This document shows positions 59,181-64,000 of a stretch of DNA of 64,000 bases, piece after piece. The first letter of the stretch is position 1. Every line of letters starts with the position of its first letter. The translations under genes and the position numbers were made by a program. The notes beneath the pieces were generated by a model that made no database searches, was not told the DNA's origin, and saw only the letters and a list, made by a program, of their open reading frames with translations. The DNA is taken from NCBI GenBank assembly GCA_031423015.1, contig JANPER010000090.1:95794-159793 (forward strand), in the 5' to 3' direction. This DNA is from DATGPD01 sp031423015. Its GTDB lineage: Bacteria > Planctomycetota > UBA1135 > UBA2386.

Positions 59181-60899
59181 TTGCACCCACTCACTCCATC
59201 ACAACGACCGTGGCAGCGCTGGATCGGTGGGCTCTTGATGCTCGTCGCCGGCCTCGGCATCACCGAAGTCGCCCTGCGCTACTTCGACCTTCCGCAGCCG
59301 CCCGCCGCCCTGTCGCTGGTCAAGCCCGCCTGGCATGACAACGCTGACATCGTGCCGGACGCTGAACGATTCTGGCGACTGGCGTCGACGAGTTCGCGCT
59401 ACGCAGTGAACCGCCTTGGTCAACGTGGCGCCGACCCCACGACGGTCAAGAGCGATCGCCATTTCCGCATCGCGGTCGTCGGTGGGTCGGTAGCCTGCGG
59501 CGCCGGCCTCGAACTCGACGATTGCTTTGGCATGCAGATCGAGCGGGCCGCCCAGCAGGAAGCTCGCGGGGCCCGCATCGAGACCATGCTCGTTGGCATG
59601 CCAGGCTCGTCGACATGGCAAGACGGACACCTCTGGCGACAAGTGGCGCCGACCTTCGCCCCGGATCTGGTGGTGATCTACGCCAGCGCGTGGGACGACA
59701 TCACGCCAGCAGTGACCGCGCCGGATGCCGAGGTCGCCAGACAACTCGCGCACCCAGCCCGCTGGCGGCTGCCGCAGGTGTTGCGTGGGCTGTTCGCCGG
59801 CACGGCGAGCGATCGAGCCAGGGACCCTGCCGCGTTGCCGCCGGGCAGCGAGCCGGCGCGCGGCCGGCGCGTTTCGCTCGAGGAGCACACGCGCAACGTC
59901 GAGGCGCTGATCGACTCTGCGCGCACGGCGGGTGCCGAGGTGTGCATGATCCTGCCGGCATACTCAGAGGCAGTCAAAGCGCAGCACCCAGCGACGGTCC
60001 AGTATCGCGAGGCAGTGAGCGCCATCGCGCAAGCCGCCGCATTGCGCACGATCGACGCGGACGAACTCGTCAGATCGTTCGAGAACTCCACCACAGCACG
60101 GCCTTGTCCAGAGGTCGGCGCTTCGCTCGGCCTGCGGGACGGCGCTCACCTCACGACCCTCACCCACACCGTACTGGCCGAGGCGTTGGCCGCGTACGTG
60201 CGTTCGGTGCCGCGCTTTGCAGAAGTCTCGCGGCTGGCCAGCACCGAGGGCCTCGAAGTGACGAACATCCAGCCGCCGACGGTCGACGCGCTTTCGGGCG
60301 CCGAGGTCACTTTGCACGGCAAGGGGTTTCAGCACGCGGCTGCGCTGGGGCTGCGATTGGGCGGCCGGTCGCTGCTACCGCACGTCGTCGACGACAACAC
60401 TCTTCGAGCCCTTGTTCCCCTGGCTCTCACGCCAGGCCGACACGCGATCGAACTCACCAGCGACCGCGGTTGCGCAGCGGTCGCCGACGACGTGATGCTG
60501 CAGGTCGCTCCGGCCAAGCTCGACGTCGCGCTGCGTCGCGAGGCCGATCAGGTGCAGCTGTCGCTGTCGGGACAGGCCGCACCCGGTTGCCGCGTACAGG
60601 TGTTCGTCGCACCCGACGGCCGAGCCAACGCGATCGACTCCCCGGCTGGCCCGCTGTGGCTGCAGTTCGCCGGCGCCGGCGACAAGAAGGCACGCATCCC
60701 GCTGTGTCTGTCATCGATTCCCTTGCCGAGTTTCCAGGCGACGCCCACTGCCGACGGACGCTGGCAAACCCTGGTGACGTGGCAACCGTCCTATGCGCCA
60801 GACGCGCCGCAAGCCATCTTCCAAGGCGTCATCTGGCTCCCGCACGACACCGGACGCGCCGTGGCAACCGAGGTCGCCGTGCGCGTGGTCCCACGCTGA
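59181..60899 (+). CDS. Membrane-anchored SGNH-hydrolase-like protein with IPT/TIG domain
   Basis: The TTG at 59181 is chosen because GAGGA lies seven bases upstream; a longer in-frame frame begins inside the divergent gene. The product is 572 residues. An N-terminal membrane anchor (WIGGLLMLVAGLGITEVAL) precedes an SGNH-hydrolase-like domain: FRIAVVGGSVACGAGLELDD (Ser in GGS), LVGMPGSSTWQDGH, LVVIYASAWDDI (Asn of block III replaced) and LRDGAHLTTLTHTVLAEAL (Asp-x-x-His). From ~360 an IPT/TIG immunoglobulin-like domain follows (VTNIQPPTVDALSGAEVTLHGKGF), then beta-rich sequence. It resembles AlgX/DltD-like acyl-handling proteins on envelope polymers. Substrate unknown. Confidence 0.68.
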   Translation: MHPLTPSQRPWQRWIGGLLMLVAGLGITEVALRYFDLPQPPAALSLVKPAWHDNADIVPDAERFWRLASTSSRYAVNRLGQRGADPTTVKSDRHFRIAVVGGSVACGAGLELDDCFGMQIERAAQQEARGARIETMLVGMPGSSTWQDGHLWRQVAPTFAPDLVVIYASAWDDITPAVTAPDAEVARQLAHPARWRLPQVLRGLFAGTASDRARDPAALPPGSEPARGRRVSLEEHTRNVEALIDSARTAGAEVCMILPAYSEAVKAQHPATVQYREAVSAIAQAAALRTIDADELVRSFENSTTARPCPEVGASLGLRDGAHLTTLTHTVLAEALAAYVRSVPRFAEVSRLASTEGLEVTNIQPPTVDALSGAEVTLHGKGFQHAAALGLRLGGRSLLPHVVDDNTLRALVPLALTPGRHAIELTSDRGCAAVADDVMLQVAPAKLDVALRREADQVQLSLSGQAAPGCRVQVFVAPDGRANAIDSPAGPLWLQFAGAGDKKARIPLCLSSIPLPSFQATPTADGRWQTLVTWQPSYAPDAPQAIFQGVIWLPHDTGRAVATEVAVRVVPR

Positions 60900-60910
60900 C
60901 GCAGAGGCCT

Positions 60911-62263
60911 CTAAAGGCCGTAGTCCTTGATCTTGCGGTAGAGGGTCCGCTCGCTGATCGCCATGGCGTTGGCCGCCTTCACGCGATTGCCTTCCGTCAT
61001 CTCGAGGGTGACGCGAATGTGGTTCTTCTCGACGTCCTCCTGCGTGCGCCCCGCCAAGAACCCCCAGTTGTCGCTCTCGGGTGTACCCGGCGTCCAGATC
61101 TCCGGCGGCAGGTCGCTGCGCGTCAGGATGTTGCCCCGCGCGCGCACCACCATGCTCTCGATCGCGTTGCGCAATTCCCGCACGTTGCCCGGCCAGTCGT
61201 ACTGGGTCAGGGCCGTGAGCACGTCGCGGTCGATGTCATCGATGTCCTTGCTGTGCGCCTTGCAAAAGTGCGCCAGGAAGTGCCGCACCAAGAGTTTGAT
61301 GTCCGAACGCCGCTCGCGCAGCGAGGGCAGGTCGATGGTGACGACCTTCAGCCGGTAGTACAAGTCCTCACGAAAGCCGCCGGCTTTGACCTTCGCGGGC
61401 AGATCCGCGTTGGTTGCGGCCAGCACGCGCACGTCGACTCGCCGCGCCTTGTTTGCCCCCAAGCGCGTGACTTCGCGATCCTCGAGCACACGCAGCAGCT
61501 TGATCTGCGTCGACATCGGCATCTCGCCGACCTCGTCGAGGAAGAGCGTGCCACGGTCGGCATACTCGAACTTGCCCTCGCGATCCGCCAACGCACCGGT
61601 GTACGCACCCTTGATGTGCCCGAACAGCTCGCTCTCGATGGTGCCCTCCGACAGCCCGCCGCAGTTGAGCGGCACGAAGGCTTGCGCCCGCCGAGGTGAG
61701 TAGCGGTGGATGGCACGCGCCACCAACTCTTTGCCGGTACCTGATTCGCCGAGGATCAACACCGAGGCGTTGGTGGGCGCAATCTGCCGCAAGACGTCGA
61801 CCACCCGCACCATCTTGGGGTCCTGGCCGATGATGCCCTCGAAGCTGTACGTGCGATCGACCTGACTCCGCAGCGACTCGTACTCGAGGTCCTTGTTGTA
61901 GTCCTCCAGGCACTTGGCGACCTTGGTGCGCAGCTCGTGCAGGTCGACCGGCTTCTGGATGTAGTACGTCGCGCCCTGCTGCATCGCCTGCACTGCGAGG
62001 TCGCGGCTGCCCTGGCCGGTGAGCATGATCACGCGCGCGTGCGGATAGCGCGTACGCGTCTCCTTCAGCACTTCGAATCCGTCCGGCGCACGCATCACCA
62101 CGTCGGTGACGACCACGGAAAACTCGCGCTCCTGCAGGCGGCGCAGGGCTTCGCTGCCGGAGTCGGCGCTGACGACATCGAAACTGCCGGTCTCGAGCGC
62201 CTGCACCAACGTCTCGCGCAGAGCGTCGTCGTCGTCGACCACCAAGACCGCGTGTTCAGCCAT
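60911..62263 (-). CDS. NtrC-type response regulator of a two-component pair
   Basis: A 450-residue sigma-54 activator. The receiver (~1-120) has AVLVVDDDDALRETLVQ, phospho-Asp in SVVVTDVVM, LTGQGS and YYIQKPVD. The AAA+ domain (~145-380) has Walker A GESGTGKE, GAYTGA, Walker B GTLFLDEVGE, REDLYYRLKVVTIDLPSLRER and WPGNVRELR. The C-terminal Fis-type HTH is VTLEMTEGNRVKAANAMAI then SERTLYRKIKDYGL. Its ATG overlaps the end of the kinase gene by eight bases, so the kinase is almost certainly its phosphodonor. Targets are unknown; it is convergent with the SGNH/IPT gene. Confidence 0.93.
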   Translation of the reverse strand: MAEHAVLVVDDDDALRETLVQALETGSFDVVSADSGSEALRRLQEREFSVVVTDVVMRAPDGFEVLKETRTRYPHARVIMLTGQGSRDLAVQAMQQGATYYIQKPVDLHELRTKVAKCLEDYNKDLEYESLRSQVDRTYSFEGIIGQDPKMVRVVDVLRQIAPTNASVLILGESGTGKELVARAIHRYSPRRAQAFVPLNCGGLSEGTIESELFGHIKGAYTGALADREGKFEYADRGTLFLDEVGEMPMSTQIKLLRVLEDREVTRLGANKARRVDVRVLAATNADLPAKVKAGGFREDLYYRLKVVTIDLPSLRERRSDIKLLVRHFLAHFCKAHSKDIDDIDRDVLTALTQYDWPGNVRELRNAIESMVVRARGNILTRSDLPPEIWTPGTPESDNWGFLAGRTQEDVEKNHIRVTLEMTEGNRVKAANAMAISERTLYRKIKDYGL

Positions 62264-62990
62264 CAGACTGCACAGTCTTGCTGCCGCGCGCCGGAAACAC
62301 GAGCGTGAACTGCGTGCCCTTGCCCACCTCGGAACTCACGTCGACCCGGCCGCCGTGGGCTTCGACCACCCGGCGCACCATCGCCAGGCCCAGCCCGGTT
62401 CCCGCTTTCTTGGTGCTGAAATATGGCTCGAAAATCTTGTTCCGCACTTCGGGGCTCATGCCGGCACCGGTGTCGATCACCTGCACCAGCGCCGAGTCCC
62501 CATCGCTCCGGCTCGACACGATGATCTCGTCGCCGGCCTGGCTGGCATCGGCAGCGTTGCGTACCAGATTGATCACCGCCGCGCGCACCTGCGCCGCATC
62601 GATCGGCGGTGAGCCGACCGCCGCCCCCGGAAAGAAACGCAACGAGATGCCGCGGTCGCGCAACTCGGGCGCGCTGAAGTCGACGACGGCTTGCAGGAGC
62701 GCGTTGAGATCGGCGGGCATAGTCAGCACCGTCGGCATGCGCGCGAAGCGCAGGAACTCCTCGACTACCTCCTGCAACCGCTTCACCTCCGCCTCGACCA
62801 CCGACAGCCGCTTGTGGGTGCGCTTGTCCCGCGGCGTGTCGGCATCCGCAAAGTCCTCGCGGATCAACTGCAAGTTGAGACCGATGGTCGACAGCGGATT
62901 GCGCACCTCGTGCGCAAAGCCAGCCAACAACTCGCCCAGTCGCGCCAGTTGCAGCGCGTGCGATCGGTCGTGTGAGTCCTCCGGCTTCAT
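62256..62990 (-). CDS. Soluble NtrB-like sensor histidine kinase
   Basis: A 244-residue kinase from the ATG at 62990 (MKPEDSHDRSHALQLARLGE); an in-frame ATG at 63035 would add 15 residues. The H-box is GELLAGFAHEVRNPLSTIGLNLQLI. The ATPase has the N-box VRAAVINLVRNAADAS, G1 VIDTGAGM, F-box IFEPYFSTKK, and G2 GTGLGLAMV, ending FTLVFPARG. No membrane span or sensor domain is present, so it must take its signal from a cytoplasmic partner or be modulated through protein contacts. It overlaps the regulator gene downstream by eight bases and is divergent from the threonylcarbamoyl-AMP synthase gene. Confidence 0.92.
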   Translation of the reverse strand: MKPEDSHDRSHALQLARLGELLAGFAHEVRNPLSTIGLNLQLIREDFADADTPRDKRTHKRLSVVEAEVKRLQEVVEEFLRFARMPTVLTMPADLNALLQAVVDFSAPELRDRGISLRFFPGAAVGSPPIDAAQVRAAVINLVRNAADASQAGDEIIVSSRSDGDSALVQVIDTGAGMSPEVRNKIFEPYFSTKKAGTGLGLAMVRRVVEAHGGRVDVSSEVGKGTQFTLVFPARGSKTVQSDG

Positions 62991-63168
62991 CGCATCGTGG
63001 GCTGTGGGAGCTTTGGTCGGCGCTGGGCCGACCATGCAGCCGTTCAGGGAGCGGCGGCTGGCCGCGACAGGCAACTCGACGGCTAACTCGACAAATGGCC
63101 GACAATCGCGCTGCCAGCCATCGCGTCGACCTGCTTTAGTGTCAGCGGCGACCAGCGCCGAGTCAAAC

Positions 63169-64000
63169 ATGGCCTTTGTGCGTCTCGACCTAAGGAACGC
63201 CGATCCTGACGCGATGCGCCGCGCGGTGCAGCGCGCGGCCCAACTGATCAACCACGACGGGCTGGTCGTGCTGCCGACCGAGACCGTGTACGGCGTCGCC
63301 GCCGACCCGCACCGCGCGAGTTCGATCGCGCGGCTGACTGAACTCAAGGGTCGGCCCGACGCGCAACCGTTCACTCACCACATCGCCGCCGTCGACGACG
63401 TCACCCACTTTGCCGCGCCGCTGTCACGCGCCGCGCAGCGCCTGGCGACGCGCTATTGGCCCGGCCCGCTGACCCTGGTGCTGCCCGGCCGCGATCAGGC
63501 AGAAGTCGGCCTGCGCTTGCCGGCGCACGCCTTCGCGCAACGGGTCATCGCCGCGTGCGGCAAGAGTCTCTTCCTCACCAGCGTCAATCGCAGCGGTGAG
63601 CCGGCGCTGCTCACCCCCGACGCCATCGCGGCCGGCTTTTCCGACCGCATCGACCTCCTATGCGACGACGGCCCGCCTCCCTTGCAGCTGTCCTCAACCG
63701 TGGTGCGCGTCCGCGCAAGAGGCATCGAGGTGCTGCGCGAAGGCATCCTGACGCGCGATGAAGTGCTGGCCACGGCAGCGGCCACCGTGATGTTCGTGTG
63801 CACGGGCAACACCTGCCGCTCGCCGATGGCCGAGGTGCTCGGCCGCAAGCTGGCGGCCGAGCGACTCGGGCTCGAACCCACGGCGCTGATCAGACGCGGC
63901 TTGCGCTTCGAGGGCGCCGGGCAGGAGGCCGGCTTTGGCGATCCCGACAGCGAAGGCGCGCTTAGCGGCGAAGACGAGGGGGGCTGCAACCTCGACGGCC
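63169..64000 (+). CDS. Threonylcarbamoyl-AMP synthase (Sua5/YrdC) fused to YwlE-type phosphatase, 3' end cut
   Basis: Open from the ATG at 63169 to the window edge. Residues ~1-200 are a Sua5/YciO/YrdC domain, which makes threonylcarbamoyl-AMP for the t6A37 tRNA modification: QLINHDGLVVLPTETVYGVA, LTELKGRPDAQPFTHHIA (K-x-R), YWPGPLTLVLPG, VGLRLPAH, FLTSVNRSGEPALLT and LSSTVVRV. From ~205 a low-molecular-weight phosphatase begins: VMFVCTGNTCRSPMAEVLG, with the C-x5-R-S loop and a Thr before the second Cys, as in the protein-arginine phosphatase YwlE (tyrosine phosphatases usually have Ile there). The remainder (FEGAGQEAGFGDPDSEGAL) fits the following segment. In Bacillus the two genes are neighbours, so a fusion is plausible. 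Confidence 0.88.
   Translation, partial: MAFVRLDLRNADPDAMRRAVQRAAQLINHDGLVVLPTETVYGVAADPHRASSIARLTELKGRPDAQPFTHHIAAVDDVTHFAAPLSRAAQRLATRYWPGPLTLVLPGRDQAEVGLRLPAHAFAQRVIAACGKSLFLTSVNRSGEPALLTPDAIAAGFSDRIDLLCDDGPPPLQLSSTVVRVRARGIEVLREGILTRDEVLATAAATVMFVCTGNTCRSPMAEVLGRKLAAERLGLEPTALIRRGLRFEGAGQEAGFGDPDSEGALSGEDEGGCNLDG

Overview
This is high-G+C bacterial DNA, most likely from a member of the Planctomycetota or a close relative. That placement is inferred from content, not from a marker phylogeny. The signs are an ECF-type sigma factor next to a very large transmembrane Ser/Thr kinase, many secreted proteins sharing one C-terminal beta-rich domain, ELWxTDGT and Kelch-like repeat proteins, and frequent GTG/TTG starts.

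Layout. 1-11 kb is mostly housekeeping: the 5' part of a secreted-type carboxypeptidase-regulatory-repeat protein, tRNA-His, smc, an ATP-cone protein overlapping nrdR, mnmE, a large secreted ELWxTDGT protein, and tatD. 11.3-13.2 kb is a secreted protein. 13.3-24.0 kb is a TonB energy-transduction cluster: TPR lipoprotein, TonB-dependent receptor, lipoprotein, DUF3450-like protein, ExbB with a periplasmic N-terminal part, ExbD, TonB and a TPR protein. The parts fit one machine that energises an outer-membrane receptor. 24-33.8 kb is an accessory, decaying region. It holds an EF-hand/thioredoxin-fold protein and its internally deleted copy, truncated or frameshifted genes (redoxin, C-terminal-domain fragments, an unknown gene), a degenerate 21-bp tandem repeat, a Kelch protein and a GspG-motif protein. 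33.9-44.2 kb carries SGNH and esterase enzymes, a sigma factor, a kinase with a formylglycine-generating-enzyme-like domain and a broken Rpn/PD-(D/E)XK transposase-type gene. 44.2-53.4 kb is largely exported proteins: a matrixin-like protease with beta-helix, a second Kelch-like protein, a peptidase-like protein with a degraded active site and a CxxC protein; a glyoxalase-double cupin protein with no export signal lies among them. 53.6-58.5 kb holds an 11-haem cytochrome lipoprotein, a sigma-54 activator and a cupredoxin lipoprotein, a plausible electron-transfer set. 58.6-64 kb has an SGNH/IPT protein, an NtrB/NtrC-like two-component pair and, running off the end, a fused threonylcarbamoyl-AMP synthase/arginine-phosphatase-type phosphatase.

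Two observations stand out. First, one C-terminal domain is attached to seven architecturally unrelated secreted proteins and survives as three further degraded remnants, which suggests a shared sorting, anchoring or assembly module. Second, two copies of a tandem-hairpin element start at the stop codons of unrelated genes; three paired substitutions between them preserve base pairing and the two hairpins compete for one strand, which points to a conserved structured terminator-like or mobile element.
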